Of a stretch of 64,000 bases of DNA, positions 51,244 through 61,299 are shown piece by piece; position 1 is the first letter of the stretch, and every line of letters starts with the position of its first letter. The stretch is from Methylobacterium sp. AMS5 (lineage in GTDB: Bacteria; Pseudomonadota; Alphaproteobacteria; Rhizobiales; Beijerinckiaceae): the NCBI RefSeq assembly GCF_001542815.1, contig NZ_CP006992.1, positions 1,555,501 to 1,619,500 on the forward strand, in the 5' to 3' direction. Position numbers and translations under genes: made by a program. Below the pieces are notes generated by a model that saw only the letters and a list, made by a program, of their open reading frames with translations, was not told the DNA's origin and did no database searches.

Positions 51244-52326
51244 TCAGTTCGCGGCCCCAACCACTTCGCGAGCCTCGAGCAACGCTTCCTGCAGCGTCTT
51301 GTCCCGCGTCTGCTCCAAAGACGCCTTGTCGTCCTTGAGGAAGGTAGACCGGGCAGCCCCTTCGATCTCCGGCCGGCAGAGATCGAGCATCGCCTTCACA
51401 AGATCCTCACGGTTCACGAACTTGCCCTCCCGCGCCTTAGCCATTGTGCGGAGGCATTCTCGGACAGGGCTTGCTGCGGGTGCAGGGCCGGCATTTACGG
51501 GTGCTGTAGCGACTTGCGGCGGTGTTGCGACTACCGGCGTCACCGGCGCAGGGGCGGGCTCGCTTGCGACCTGCTGCCTCGGAGTGTTCAGCGCCGCCTT
51601 TGCCTGAACCGCGGTCGTTACAACGTTCTTTCTGATAGCTGTCTCGATCTCCGCTCTCAGCGAAACGGCATCTGCATCAGGATACTCGATTCGGATTTTG
51701 GCAGTGCCTGCCTTGGCCGCGTTCGCAACTTCATCACTGCAGATGGTCAAAGCGGCTGTGGCGAGGACCTCTGCGCCTTCCGACGACGTCACGAGCTTGA
51801 CGATCTGGTTCGTCGTGCATTCGTACATCTTGTCTCGGTAGAGTGACGCAACGCGGTCTGCCTCCTCGATACGAACTCGCTTCGCAGCTTCTTGCCTTGC
51901 AACCTCCTGCTGCCTCGCCGCGATTTCGCGGGCTTCGGCAGCGGCGAGCCGCTCGAACTCGCCCTTCAGCCGATTGCCGAGCGCCCGCGGCAGGTCGCTG
52001 ATGTAGGGGCCGGCGAAGAACGTTTGCCCGGTCCCGGCTCCATAGAGTTGGTCATGCGTGCCGATGAGGGTGCTGAGCTCAGCGCCGCACTGCCCCTTCG
52101 GCAATGCTCGCAGCGCGTCCGCCCACTGCCCCTGCTTGGCCAGACGGACTGCATCGGGCGCCATCAGCAAGGATTGGGAGATGCAGTTCGTAGCAGCTCG
52201 GACGTACGGCAGGTGGATCTTTCGCTTCTGAGCCTCGGTGAGGGTGCTCACGTCAGCTTGAGCGCAAACTTCGACCGTTGCGAATAGCGCGCAGACTGCA
52301 ACGGCGAATCGAGCAAAGCCACGCAT
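51244..52326 (-). CDS. Exported coiled-coil protein of unknown function
   Basis: This is a 360-residue protein. A signal peptide ends CAQAD, and two Cys-containing helical regions follow. A charged coiled-coil comes next (EFERLAAAEAREIAARQQEVARQEAAKRVRIEEADRV). A Pro/Val/Ala-rich linker and a C-terminal helical domain with Cys pairs (VRECLRTMAKAREG, MLDLCRPEI) complete it. The base composition is somewhat less GC-biased than neighbours. No family is recognised. It lies within the inverted-repeat-bounded segment, suggesting possible horizontal acquisition. Confidence 0.7.
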   Translation of the reverse strand: MRGFARFAVAVCALFATVEVCAQADVSTLTEAQKRKIHLPYVRAATNCISQSLLMAPDAVRLAKQGQWADALRALPKGQCGAELSTLIGTHDQLYGAGTGQTFFAGPYISDLPRALGNRLKGEFERLAAAEAREIAARQQEVARQEAAKRVRIEEADRVASLYRDKMYECTTNQIVKLVTSSEGAEVLATAALTICSDEVANAAKAGTAKIRIEYPDADAVSLRAEIETAIRKNVVTTAVQAKAALNTPRQQVASEPAPAPVTPVVATPPQVATAPVNAGPAPAASPVRECLRTMAKAREGKFVNREDLVKAMLDLCRPEIEGAARSTFLKDDKASLEQTRDKTLQEALLEAREVVGAAN

Positions 52327-52695
52327 CGTGTCCTCACAGCCCTCGAATGCGCCGAGCCTAGCAGCGCTGCACAACCTCAAGGACTGACTGCCACGGCAGA
52401 AGTTGCCGGCGCAATTGTCCGGCGCCTGAAGCAACAGCGAAAACTTTCGACGGCGTCAACGATGCCACACGAAGGCTGCTTCGCCTGCGGAGCTCACTTC
52501 GCCGGGCGCGCCTCGGTGAACGCGCGACCCAGCACCCGCCGGCCCCGCGCATCCCTGCCCAAGCTGCTCGCATCGCCCACGGCCTGATCAGGGAAACACG
52601 CGCTCCAGATCGGTAGCCCGGGCAGCCCATCGGCGATCCGCCGATCAAGCAAATCCGTCCAAACAACAAAAATCTCTCCAGCAGCGCAAACGCGC

Positions 52696-52713
52696 GACTT
52701 CTGCAGCAGCCTG
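52696..52713 (-). repeat. Inverted-repeat end, right
   Basis: GACTTCTGCAGCAGCCTG is the inverted partner of 50391-50408. Together they bound about 2.3 kb carrying the second DUF6894 gene and the exported coiled-coil gene. Confidence 0.6.
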
Positions 52714-52714
52714 C

Positions 52715-52755
52715 TCAAGCATCGTCATGGATACCTGATCCATGACGATGCTTGA
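52715..52755. repeat. Perfect 18-bp-arm hairpin (REP companion)
   Basis: The arms 52715-52732 and 52738-52755 are fully complementary with loop ACCTG. It is the sister of the 37474-37512 hairpin and is likewise followed directly by a REP unit. Confidence 0.9.
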
Positions 52756-52756
52756 G

Positions 52757-52818
52757 GCTCTTGTTTTTGCATCATCTTTTTTCCGAAGGTCGGCAACCAC
52801 CTTTCGGGACGATACTCT
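52757..52818. repeat. REP-like palindrome copy 6
   Basis: This is the extended unit with leader GCTCTTGTTTTTGCATCATC and core CCGAAGGTCGGCAACCACCTTTCGGGACGAT. It ends at the stop codon of the debranching enzyme gene (52817-52819, minus strand). Confidence 0.88.
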
Positions 52819-55153
52819 ACTTCAGCATCGCGATCTGCACGTCGCCGATGCGCCGCGTCACCGACACCGTCACGTCGTCGCCGTGGCGGTGCAGGCGGAT
52901 ATCGGCCCGCGCGTCGCCGAGTTTGAGGTTGAACAGCTCCACCGCTTCGAGGAAGCGCGGCAGGATCGGGTTGCGGAAGCGGATGCGGTTGCGGGCGTAA
53001 TCGATTTCGAGCCCGAGACAGGCGGCCAGGAAGGCGAAGGGCGCTGCCGCTGCCCAGGCCTGCGGCGAGCAGGCCACGGGGTAGCTCACGGGCCCGCGCT
53101 GGCGCCGCCGCATGAAACCGCAGAACAGCTCCGGAAGGCGCTTCTGGTCGTAGTACAGGCTCGTGTCGAACATCCCCTCGAACACCCGCGCCGCCTCCTC
53201 CTTGAGGCCGTAGCGGGCGAGCCCGAGGGCGCAGATCGCGTTGTCGTGCGGCCAGATCGAGCCGTTGTGGTAGGACATCGGATTGTAGCGCGCTTCGCCC
53301 TTGGCGATGGTGCGGATGCCCCAGCCGTTGAACCCGTCGTTGGACAGGAGCTGCGCCGCGACGTGCGCGGCCCGCTCCGGCAGGGCGATGTCGGTGAACA
53401 GGGCGTGGCCGGTGTTGGACGAGCGCACGGCGCATTGGCGCTTGGCGCCGTCGAGGGCGAGCGCGTAGGTGCCGATCTCCTCGCACCAGAACGCCTTGTC
53501 GAAGTTCTCGCGAAGGGTGTTGGCGGCGGCCGAGAGCCGGACCGAAAGGTCGTCCTCCCCGAGCAGGCTCGCGAGCCGCGCCGCGCCGCGCTTGGCCGCG
53601 TAGACGTAGCCCTGAACCTCGCACAGCGCGATCGGCCCCTTGGCCATGGCGCCGTCGGCGTGGAAGATCGAATCGTGGCTGTCCTTCCAGCCCTGGTTGG
53701 CCAGCCCCTGCTCGGTCTCGCGGGCATATTCGACGAAGCCGTCGCCATCGCGGTCGCCGTATGTGTCGATCCATTCCAGCGCCAGCTTGAGCTGCGGCCA
53801 GATCGCGCGGATCGTGTCGAGGTCGCCCGTCACCTCATGGTACTGGGCCGCCAGCATCACGAAGAGCGGCGTGCCGTCGATGGTGCCGTAATAGTGCCGG
53901 AAGGGCACCTCGCCGAGCATCGCCATCTCGCCGCGGCGGGTCTCGTGGAGCACCTTGCCGGGCTGGGCATCGGCGGCCGGATCGACGGCCTTGGCTTGCG
54001 TCGCCGCGAGGAAGCGCAGCACGCCCTTGCCGAAATTCGGGTCGATCCAGAGCGCCATCATCGCCGTGATGATGCCGTCGCGCCCGAACACGGTGGAGTA
54101 CCAGGGGATGCCGGCGAAGGGGTAGATGCCCTCCTGCGTGCGGGTCGCCAGCATGTAGAGGTCGGCGGTCGCCCGGCAGAGGCCTTCGTTGAACTGATCG
54201 TTCGAGGAGATGATCGTGGTGATGCCGGCGGTGATCTGGCGCTGGTCGCGGCGGTTGTCGCGATAGGCGCGGGCGAAGACACGCCCCTCGCTCAAGGAAC
54301 GATCCGGCTGCTCGGCAAGGCTGCCCGCCGCCCGCGACAGGGCTGCGGCGGCGGATTCACCCGCCCGCTCGGGGCCCGGCGCGCTGGTATAGGCGCGGTG
54401 CGATTGGCAGACCACGCGGATGAACAGCGAGGTGTTGGCCCCGGGCTCCAGTTCGACCACGAACTCGGCCTTGCCCGGCTCCAGCGTCTGCGGCTTCGGC
54501 CCGAAATGCAGCGAGGTGGTGCGCACCATCTCGTCGAGGCCGGCGTAACGGAACTGCACCTCGGTCTCGCTGCGGCGCTCGACGGTCCGCTTGCCGCGGT
54601 TGGCCCGTTCGGAACCGCGCACCTCGAACAGATCGCGGTAATCGGCGTCGAACGTCACGCCGATGCGCAGGCGGCGGCGGCGGGTGTCGTAGTTGCGCAG
54701 ACCGATGCGGTCGTAGCAGGCGCCCTTGAACAGGAACTTGGTGCGCTCGATCGCGATCAACTCGCGGGGAATCGCGGTCTCGTCGCCCGCGTCGAGCCGG
54801 ATATCGGGGGTGGTGAGATCGACGCTGAGCGCCCCGTTGTCGTCCTGGATCGCCGAGGACAGCATCATCGGCCGCTCGTCCTCGATCGTCAGCGCGAGGC
54901 GCGAGAGGTAGCGCGTGTCCTGGAAGTAGAGGCCCTCCGGCCCCGGAACCCAGCCGATGTCGCCGTAGCTGTCGAGCACGGCGAAGGCCTCGCCGTATTT
55001 GAGGGCGCGTAAGGGGCGGTCCACCAGGGAGGCCTGCGCCTCGATATGGTATTGCGGCAGGTTCTCGTCAGCGTCGAGGAAGCCGAACCGCGAGGCCGTC
55101 TGTCCCTCGGAGCCGTCGGCGTGGAGATGGGCTGCGTCGTCCTGTGCCGCCAT
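52817..55153 (-). CDS. Amylo-alpha-1,6-glucosidase / glycogen-debranching family protein
   Basis: This 778-residue protein has an N-terminal beta-rich domain of the GDE N-terminal type (QASLVDRPLRALKYGEAFAVLDSYGDIG, LYFQDTRYLSRL). A C-terminal (alpha/alpha)6 barrel contains GIPWYSTVFGRDGI, DTYGDRDGDGFVEY, GWKDSHDSI and NGSIWPHDNAI, the acidic stretches of the catalytic centre. It is predicted to hydrolyse alpha-linked gluco-oligosaccharides. It follows a GT4 glycosyltransferase gene in the same direction, suggesting one glucan or glycoside pathway. Confidence 0.9.
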   Translation of the reverse strand: MAAQDDAAHLHADGSEGQTASRFGFLDADENLPQYHIEAQASLVDRPLRALKYGEAFAVLDSYGDIGWVPGPEGLYFQDTRYLSRLALTIEDERPMMLSSAIQDDNGALSVDLTTPDIRLDAGDETAIPRELIAIERTKFLFKGACYDRIGLRNYDTRRRRLRIGVTFDADYRDLFEVRGSERANRGKRTVERRSETEVQFRYAGLDEMVRTTSLHFGPKPQTLEPGKAEFVVELEPGANTSLFIRVVCQSHRAYTSAPGPERAGESAAAALSRAAGSLAEQPDRSLSEGRVFARAYRDNRRDQRQITAGITTIISSNDQFNEGLCRATADLYMLATRTQEGIYPFAGIPWYSTVFGRDGIITAMMALWIDPNFGKGVLRFLAATQAKAVDPAADAQPGKVLHETRRGEMAMLGEVPFRHYYGTIDGTPLFVMLAAQYHEVTGDLDTIRAIWPQLKLALEWIDTYGDRDGDGFVEYARETEQGLANQGWKDSHDSIFHADGAMAKGPIALCEVQGYVYAAKRGAARLASLLGEDDLSVRLSAAANTLRENFDKAFWCEEIGTYALALDGAKRQCAVRSSNTGHALFTDIALPERAAHVAAQLLSNDGFNGWGIRTIAKGEARYNPMSYHNGSIWPHDNAICALGLARYGLKEEAARVFEGMFDTSLYYDQKRLPELFCGFMRRRQRGPVSYPVACSPQAWAAAAPFAFLAACLGLEIDYARNRIRFRNPILPRFLEAVELFNLKLGDARADIRLHRHGDDVTVSVTRRIGDVQIAMLK

Positions 55154-55271
55154 GCGAAGCGCCTTTTTGCCGTTGATCCGATGCGAGCGAGGTGACCCTC
55201 GCAAATCGAAGGCCGCCGATCGCCTCGCAGCGACGGGCGGCCCTGTCGGACCCATTCAGTTAGGCGCTCTG

Positions 55272-55301
55272 CCGGCCCCGGCGAGGGCCGGGGCCGGTTT
55301 T
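55272..55301. terminator. Strong GC hairpin between glycosyltransferase and debranching genes
   Basis: CCGGCCCCGGC and GCCGGGGCCGG are perfect 11-bp arms with a 4-base loop. On the plus strand they are followed by TTTT. The neighbouring genes run on the minus strand, so as an intrinsic terminator it would stop antisense transcription, while for the operon it is a stable intercistronic stem. Confidence 0.6.
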
Positions 55302-55311
55302 CGTCGATCGG

Positions 55312-56445
55312 TTAGGCCGGCATCGCGGCGACGTGGATCGGGCCGTGGGCCGAACCGTTCAGCTCACCGTACTGGGGCGAGAAGGCGCCGGCGGCGGGCA
55401 TCTTGATCACGTTTCCCTGGCCGGCCAGGAGCTGCTCGTAGGTCGAGACGTACTTGCGGACCATGACCTCGGCGGTGAAGCGGCCCTCGAAATGGGCGCG
55501 GACGCCGGCACGCGGCAGATCCTTGACCTTGCGGCACGCCTCGATCGCCTCGTCCATCGAGTTGACGATGAAGCCGCTGACACCGTCCTTGATGACCTCC
55601 GGTACCGAACCGTTGCCGAAGGCGATCACGGGGGTGCCGGCCGACATCGCCTCGATCATCACGAGGCCGAAGGGCTCCGGCCAGTCGATCGGGAAGGCGA
55701 GCGCGAGCGCGTTGCCGAGGAAGTCCTTCTTCTGCTCCTCGTTGATCTCGCCGATATACTCCACCAGCGGGTGATGGATCATCGGCTCGATCTTCTCGTC
55801 CCAGTACTCCTGGTCGGCCTTGTCGACCTTGGCGGCGATCTTCAGCGGCGTGCCGGAACGGATCGCCATCTCGATCGCGCGGTCGGGGCGCTTCTCGGGC
55901 GAGATGCGGCCGAGGAAGGCGAGGTATCCGCCTTTGGCCTCCGGATAGTAGGGGCAGTTCTGCTTCGGCAGGCCGTGATGGATCGTGGCCAGCCAGTTGG
56001 AGCTTTCCGGCATCGGATCGCGCTGGTTGTCCGAGATCGAGACCAGGGGCATGCCGGTGAAGGTGTTGTAGACCGGCATGAAGTCCGGCACGTCCAGGCG
56101 ACCGTGCATGGTCGTCAGGCACTTGTGGTAGAGATCCTCGAACATCGGATACTGCAAGAGGTCGATGTGGAAGTGGATCACATCGAACTCGTGCGCCCGG
56201 CGATGCACGTGATGCAGCATGGCGAGGTGGCCCGCGGTGTGATCGCGGTAGCCGAGAAGGCGCAGGCCCTCCGGATGGCAGGCGGCCAGCTTGGCCGAAG
56301 TCTGGGAATCACCGCTCGCGAACAAGGTCACGTCGTGACCCTGGCGAACGAGTTCTTCCGTGATCCACGATACGACACGCTCGGTGCCGCCATAGAACTT
56401 CGGCGGCACGGCTTCCGCGAGCGGGGCAACCTGGGCAATGCGCAC
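55312..56445 (-). CDS. Glycosyltransferase family 4 protein
   Basis: This 377-residue GT-B enzyme shows the GT4 pattern. The N-terminal acceptor domain (APLAEAVPPKFYGGTERVVSWITEELVRQGHDVTLFASGD) is followed by FLGRISPEKRPDRAIEMA and the E-x7-E motif in EPFGLVMIE. The GTG at 56445 is chosen because AGGAG sits 8 bases upstream. Similar proteins are often paired with amylo-1,6-glucosidases, as here; the product is unknown. It heads the two-gene run. Confidence 0.92.
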   Translation of the reverse strand: MRIAQVAPLAEAVPPKFYGGTERVVSWITEELVRQGHDVTLFASGDSQTSAKLAACHPEGLRLLGYRDHTAGHLAMLHHVHRRAHEFDVIHFHIDLLQYPMFEDLYHKCLTTMHGRLDVPDFMPVYNTFTGMPLVSISDNQRDPMPESSNWLATIHHGLPKQNCPYYPEAKGGYLAFLGRISPEKRPDRAIEMAIRSGTPLKIAAKVDKADQEYWDEKIEPMIHHPLVEYIGEINEEQKKDFLGNALALAFPIDWPEPFGLVMIEAMSAGTPVIAFGNGSVPEVIKDGVSGFIVNSMDEAIEACRKVKDLPRAGVRAHFEGRFTAEVMVRKYVSTYEQLLAGQGNVIKMPAAGAFSPQYGELNGSAHGPIHVAAMPA

Positions 56446-56899
56446 GAAGACGTCTCCTGTGACAGGAAATAGGGATGTTGGCGAGACTAATGGCGGACGC
56501 GGCCTGAGCGGGACATGAACGAAACAGACAGCCAAGGTTTATGGTTCCGTCCCGCGAATGGGGCGAGCCGCGATCTTTGCAACCCCACGCAATACCGGTT
56601 TTCCACATATGTTGATCGGTCGTCTCGGCTCCGGCGCGTTCACGCCTTGACGGTGGCCGCGATGCAATGAGAGCGCCTCTGCACGCGGGCGATTCGGGCG
56701 CAGCCGCACGCGGCGTTCCATCAACGGCTCCATCGACACGGGCCGAGTCGATTGAAACCGGCGGATGTTTCTGCCATAAGCCGCCCGCGTCGAACCGCCC
56801 GGCCGATTAGGGCTGCCGTGGCGGTTCCCGTTGCTCCAGCAGCATCAAGCGCGAAGTCCCGGCCGCCGGCCGGATCGCTGTCGCGTTCAGGAGAGCGAA
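56446..56899. other. 454-bp divergent intergenic region
   Basis: This spacer lies between the divergent glycosyltransferase and rpmI genes. It holds the promoters of both; no repeat, hairpin or gene is recognised. A short upstream extension of the rpmI frame exists but lacks L35 similarity. Confidence 0.4.
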
Positions 56900-57103
56900 A
56901 TGCCCAAGCTGAAGACGAAGTCGGGCGCCAAGAAGCGCTTCAAGATCACCGGCACCGGCAAGGTGATGTACGCCCAGGCCGGCAAGCGCCACGGGATGAT
57001 CAAGCGGACCAACAAGCAGATCCGCAACCTGCGCGGCACGACGACCCTGTTCGAGGGCGATGCCGCCAACGTGAAGAAGTACTTCCTGCCGAACCAGCGG
57101 TAA
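56900..57103 (+). CDS. rpmI: 50S ribosomal protein L35
   Basis: This 67-residue basic protein matches L35 throughout: [42 protein letters not shown] and [10 protein letters not shown]. The ATG at 56900 follows CAGGAGAG. It is in the usual rpmI-rplT pair, with 52 bp to rplT. infC, which normally heads this operon, lies 6.7 kb upstream. Confidence 0.97.
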   Translation: MPKLKTKSGAKKRFKITGTGKVMYAQAGKRHGMIKRTNKQIRNLRGTTTLFEGDAANVKKYFLPNQR

Positions 57104-57155
57104 GTCCTTCCACCCCTCGCGATCTGTTTTGTCTTAACGTTCCAGGAGATCTCCC

Positions 57156-57521
57156 ATGGCCCGCGTCAAGCGTGGCGTGACCAGTCACGCAAAGCACAAG
57201 AAGGTTCTGAAGGCTGCCAAGGGCTATTACGGCCGCCGCAAGAATACGATCCGCATCGCCAAGCAGGCGGTGGAGAAGGGTCTGCAGTACGCCTACCGCG
57301 ACCGCAAGAACAAGAAGCGCACCTTCCGCGCTCTCTGGATCCAGCGGCTCAACGCGGCGGTGCGCGAGCACGGCCTGACCTATTCCCGCTTCATCAATGC
57401 CCTGGCCCAGTCCGGCATCGAGGTGGACCGCAAGGCGCTGTCCGAACTCGCCATCCACGAGCCGGCCGCGTTCGCCGCCGTCGTCGAGAAGGCGAAGTCG
57501 GCCCTGCCGAAGGCCGCCTGA
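57156..57521 (+). CDS. rplT: 50S ribosomal protein L20
   Basis: This 121-residue L20 binds 23S rRNA early in 50S assembly. The sequence has the canonical [29 protein letters not shown] start and the globular [22 protein letters not shown] end. A strong terminator follows (57559). In other bacteria L20 represses its own operon; whether that applies here without infC in the operon is unknown. Confidence 0.98.
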   Translation: MARVKRGVTSHAKHKKVLKAAKGYYGRRKNTIRIAKQAVEKGLQYAYRDRKNKKRTFRALWIQRLNAAVREHGLTYSRFINALAQSGIEVDRKALSELAIHEPAAFAAVVEKAKSALPKAA

Positions 57522-57558
57522 TCGCTCCGCCGAACGGCGGAACGCTCGAAGCTCTGAC

Positions 57559-57595
57559 AAGGCGCGGCGCGGCAAGCGCCGCGCCTTCTTCATTT
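57559..57595 (+). terminator. Rho-independent terminator of rpmI-rplT
   Basis: AAGGCGCGGCG and CGCCGCGCCTT are perfect 11-bp arms with a 7-base loop, followed by a T-rich tract (TTCTTCATTT). It lies about 38 bp after the rplT stop. Confidence 0.85.
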
Positions 57596-57706
57596 CCGGC
57601 CGGGGCGTGTGGGCCCGACGGCCCCGGTCCGCCCCCTTCGCGTGCTTGCAGGAATGCCAACGACGCGCGAAGGCAGCCCCCGGACGACTGGCCAAGGACA
57701 GCGGTA

Positions 57707-58786
57707 ATGGATCTCGACGCTCTCGAACGCGATCTTCTCGGGCAGATCGAGCAGGCCGGGGACGAGGCCGGCCTCGAAGCCTTGCGCGTCGCGGCACTCG
57801 GCAAGAAGGGCAGCGTCTCGGACTTGCTGAAGACGCTGGGCGCGATGACGCCGGAGGAGCGCAAGGAGCGCGGCCCCCTCATCAACGGCCTGCGCGACCG
57901 GGTGCAGGGCGCGATATCCCGGAAGCGCGAGGCTCTGGCGAACGCCGCCCTCGATGCGCGGCTCGCCGCCGAGCGGATCGACGTGACGCTGCCCCTTCGC
58001 GAGGCGCCGGAGATCCGCGGCCGCATCCACCCGATCAGCCAAGTGATCGAGGAGATCACCGCGATCTTCGCCGATCTCGGCTTCTCCGTGGCGGAGGGGC
58101 CCGACATCGAGACGGACGAGCTGAACTTCACCGCGCTCAACTTCCCCGAAGGCCACCCGGCGCGGGAGATGCACGACACGTTCTTCCTTCCCCCCGACCA
58201 TCTCGGGCGGCGCAAGCTGCTGCGCACCCACACCTCGCCGGTTCAGGTCCGCACCATGCGCGCGGGGCAGCCGCCGATCCGCGTGATCATGCCCGGCCGC
58301 ACCTACCGGCACGATTCCGACCAGACCCACACGCCGATGTTCCATCAGGTCGAGGGCCTCGTCATCGACCGCTCGGCCAACATCGCCAACCTGAAATGGG
58401 TGCTCGAATCGTTCTGCCGCGCCTTCTTCGAGGTCGAGAACGTGACGATGCGCTTCCGTCCCTCGTTCTTCCCCTTCACCGAGCCGTCGGCCGAGGTCGA
58501 TATCCAGTGCTCGCGCAAGGGCGGGGAACTGCGCTTCGGCGAGGGCACCGACTGGCTGGAGGTTCTGGGCTGCGGCATGGTGCACCCCAACGTGCTGCGC
58601 AGCGGCGGCCTCGACCCGGATCAGGTCCAGGGCTTCGCCTTCGGCATGGGCATCGACCGCCTCGCCATGCTCAAATACGGCATGCCGGACCTGCGCCCCT
58701 TCTTCGAGGCGGATGTGCGCTGGCTGGAGCATTACGGCTTCCGGCCGATCGACGTGCCGAGCCTAGTCGGCGGCTTGACCGCCTGA
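57707..58786 (+). CDS. pheS: Phenylalanine-tRNA ligase alpha subunit
   Basis: This 359-residue class II aminoacyl-tRNA synthetase catalytic subunit starts with a coiled-coil tRNA-binding arm. Motif 2 and surrounding segments ([31 protein letters not shown]) and motif 3 ([17 protein letters not shown]) follow. It pairs with PheT as a heterotetramer. pheT begins 64 bp downstream. rplT-pheS-pheT is the usual order. Confidence 0.98.
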   Translation: MDLDALERDLLGQIEQAGDEAGLEALRVAALGKKGSVSDLLKTLGAMTPEERKERGPLINGLRDRVQGAISRKREALANAALDARLAAERIDVTLPLREAPEIRGRIHPISQVIEEITAIFADLGFSVAEGPDIETDELNFTALNFPEGHPAREMHDTFFLPPDHLGRRKLLRTHTSPVQVRTMRAGQPPIRVIMPGRTYRHDSDQTHTPMFHQVEGLVIDRSANIANLKWVLESFCRAFFEVENVTMRFRPSFFPFTEPSAEVDIQCSRKGGELRFGEGTDWLEVLGCGMVHPNVLRSGGLDPDQVQGFAFGMGIDRLAMLKYGMPDLRPFFEADVRWLEHYGFRPIDVPSLVGGLTA

Positions 58787-58850
58787 GCCCCGCCGCCCTG
58801 CCTTTCGATCCCGGCCCGGTCCGCGTCAGCGGCCGCGAGGATGTTCTGAG

Positions 58851-61274
58851 ATGAAATTCACCCTCTCCTGGCTCAAGGACCACCTCGACACCGAGGCCTC
58901 GCTCGACGCGATCGCCGAGACGCTGACGCGGATCGGCCTCGAGGTCGAAGGCATCGAGGACAAGGCCGCCGCGCTTCGCCCCTACGTGATCGCGCGGGTG
59001 ATCTCGGCCGACCAGCACCCGAATGCCGACCGCCTGCGGGTGTGTCAGGTCGATGCCGGGGACGGCCAGCCGCTTCAGGTCGTGTGCGGGGCACCGAATG
59101 CGCGCGCCGGCATGCTCTCGGTCTTCGCGCCTCCGGGCACCTACGTTCCGGGCAAGGCCATCACCCTCTCGGTCGGCACGATCCGCGGGGTCGAGAGCCG
59201 CGGCATGCTCTGCTCCGGCGCGGAACTCGGCCTCGGCGACGACCATGACGGCATCCTCGATCTGCCCGCCGACGCGCCTGTCGGCACACCCTACGCTCTC
59301 TGGGCAGGGCTCGACGATCCGGTCATCGAGATCAACCTGACGCCGAACCGCTCGGACTGCACCTCGATCCACGGCATCGCCCGCGATCTCGCCGCCACCG
59401 GCCTCGGCACCCTCAAGCGCGAGCCGATGCCGCCGGTGCGGGGCGAGGGGCCCTGCCCGACCCCCGTCACGCTGCAATTCGACGAGCACGACAAAAATCT
59501 CTGCCCGCTCTTCGCGCTCCGCCTCGTGCGCGGCGTGAAGAACGGTCCGTCGCCCGAGTGGATGCAGAAGCGCCTGCGGGCGATCGGCCTGCGCCCGATC
59601 AATGCGCTGGTCGACATCACCAACTACATGACATTCGACCGCGGCCGGCCGCTGCACGTCTTCGACGCGCGCAAGGTCGCGGGCGGCCTCACCGTGCGCC
59701 GGGCCGAGGAGGGCGAGAGCCTCGTCGCGCTCGACGGCAAGACCTACCGGCTCGATTCCGATGCGGTGGTGATCGCCGACGGCAACGGCGTCGAGTCGAT
59801 CGCCGGCATCATGGGGGGCGAGGCCTCGGGCTGCGACGAGAACACCACCGACGTGCTGATCGAGTCGGCGCTCTGGGACCCGCGCAACATCGCCCGCACC
59901 GGCCGGCGCCTCGGCATCATCACCGATGCGCGCTACCGCTTCGAGCGCGGCGTCGATCCGGCCTTCGCCCTGCCGGGGCTCGACCTCGCCACCCGCCTCG
60001 TGATCGACCTGTGCGGCGGCAGCCCGAGCGAGGCGCGCATCGCCGGCGAGATCCCGGATCTCGACCGCGTCATCGATTTCCCCTGGACCGAGGTGCGGCG
60101 GCTGGCCGGCATCGAGCTGTCGCGGGCCGAGATGAAGGTGACGCTGGAATCGCTCGGCTTCCACATCTCCGGCTCGGGCGACCGGGTGAAGGTGCTGCCG
60201 CCGTCCTGGCGGCCGGACGTGGAGGGCAAGGCCGACCTCGTCGAGGAGATCGTGCGCATCGCCGGCCTCGACCGGATCGAGCCGAAGCCGCTGCCGCGGA
60301 TCGAGACGGTGGCGACCGCGCCGATGCTGACCGTGCTGCAGCGGCGCGGCCGCCTCGCCAAGCGGGCGCTGGCGGGCCGCGGCATGCTGGAGGCGGTGAC
60401 CTATTCCTTCGTCGCGCATGAGGATGCCCGGCTGTTCGGCGGCGGCGGAGCGGATCTGGCGCTCGCCAACCCCATCGCCGCCGACCTCTCCGACATGCGC
60501 CCGAGCCTCGTGCCCGGCCTGTTGCGGGCCGCGCAGCGCAACGCCGACCGCGGCTTCCCCGACACCGCCCTGTTCGAGGTCGGCCAGTGCTTCGCCAGCG
60601 ACGAGCCCGAGGGCCAGAGCCTGCGCGCCACCGGCTTGCGCCGCGGCACGGCGCGTCACGCCGGCTCCGGGCGCCACTGGAGCGGCGCGGCGGAGACGGT
60701 CGATGCGTTCGAGGCCAAGGCCGACGCGCTGGCGCTGCTCGCGGCGCTCGGCGTGCCGACCGGCGGGCTCCAGGTCGTGGCCGGCGGGCCCGACTGGCTG
60801 CATCCCGGACGCTCCGGCACGCTGCAATTCGGCCCGAAGAACGTGGTCGGCCATTTCGGTGAGCTGCACCCGCGGCTCCTGAAGGCGATGGACCTCAAGG
60901 GCACGCTGGTGGCGTTCGAAATCACCCTCGATTCCCTGCCGCTGCCCCGCCACCGGCCGACCAAGGTCAAGCCCGCCCTGGTGCTGCCCGACCTTCAGGC
61001 GATCTCCCGCGACTTCGCCTTCGTCGTCCCCCGCGAGGTGCCCGCGGCCGACATCCTGAAGGCGGCGCAGGGGGCCGAGCGCAAGCTGATCACCGGGATC
61101 GAGGTGTTCGACCTCTACGAGGGCGCCGGCATTCCGGACGGATCGAAGTCGGTCGCGGTCGCGGTGCGGCTGCAACCCTCCGAGCGCACGCTGACCGATG
61201 CGGAGATCGAGGCGGTGAGCGCCAAAATCGTCGCCGAGGTGGGCAAGAAGACCGGCGCGACCCTGCGCTCTTGA
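58851..61274 (+). CDS. pheT: Phenylalanine-tRNA ligase beta subunit
   Basis: This 807-residue subunit has a complete domain order. The N-terminal segment ([18 protein letters not shown]) leads into an EMAP-type tRNA-binding OB domain ([15 protein letters not shown]). The B3/B4 editing domain ([25 protein letters not shown]), the B5 domain, the catalytic-like core and the C-terminal ferredoxin-fold anticodon-binding domain ([13 protein letters not shown]) follow. It is expressed with pheS. Confidence 0.98.
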   Translation: MKFTLSWLKDHLDTEASLDAIAETLTRIGLEVEGIEDKAAALRPYVIARVISADQHPNADRLRVCQVDAGDGQPLQVVCGAPNARAGMLSVFAPPGTYVPGKAITLSVGTIRGVESRGMLCSGAELGLGDDHDGILDLPADAPVGTPYALWAGLDDPVIEINLTPNRSDCTSIHGIARDLAATGLGTLKREPMPPVRGEGPCPTPVTLQFDEHDKNLCPLFALRLVRGVKNGPSPEWMQKRLRAIGLRPINALVDITNYMTFDRGRPLHVFDARKVAGGLTVRRAEEGESLVALDGKTYRLDSDAVVIADGNGVESIAGIMGGEASGCDENTTDVLIESALWDPRNIARTGRRLGIITDARYRFERGVDPAFALPGLDLATRLVIDLCGGSPSEARIAGEIPDLDRVIDFPWTEVRRLAGIELSRAEMKVTLESLGFHISGSGDRVKVLPPSWRPDVEGKADLVEEIVRIAGLDRIEPKPLPRIETVATAPMLTVLQRRGRLAKRALAGRGMLEAVTYSFVAHEDARLFGGGGADLALANPIAADLSDMRPSLVPGLLRAAQRNADRGFPDTALFEVGQCFASDEPEGQSLRATGLRRGTARHAGSGRHWSGAAETVDAFEAKADALALLAALGVPTGGLQVVAGGPDWLHPGRSGTLQFGPKNVVGHFGELHPRLLKAMDLKGTLVAFEITLDSLPLPRHRPTKVKPALVLPDLQAISRDFAFVVPREVPAADILKAAQGAERKLITGIEVFDLYEGAGIPDGSKSVAVAVRLQPSERTLTDAEIEAVSAKIVAEVGKKTGATLRS

Positions 61275-61299
61275 TCGAGTCCAACGGAGGGAGACGGCC

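Larger units (their letters stand above)
52327..52816. other. Intergenic region with transposon-end-like repeat and REP elements
   Basis: No intact gene is seen. The region contains the right inverted end (52696-52713), a perfect hairpin (52715-52755) and a REP unit (52757-52818). A minus-strand open frame at 52494-52718 starts inside the repeat end and has no recognised homology. Confidence 0.55.

Noticed and set aside
52494..52718. A 74-codon minus-strand frame starting in the right inverted-repeat end
   Set aside because: It could be a transposase remnant because of its position, but the sequence shows no transposase motif.
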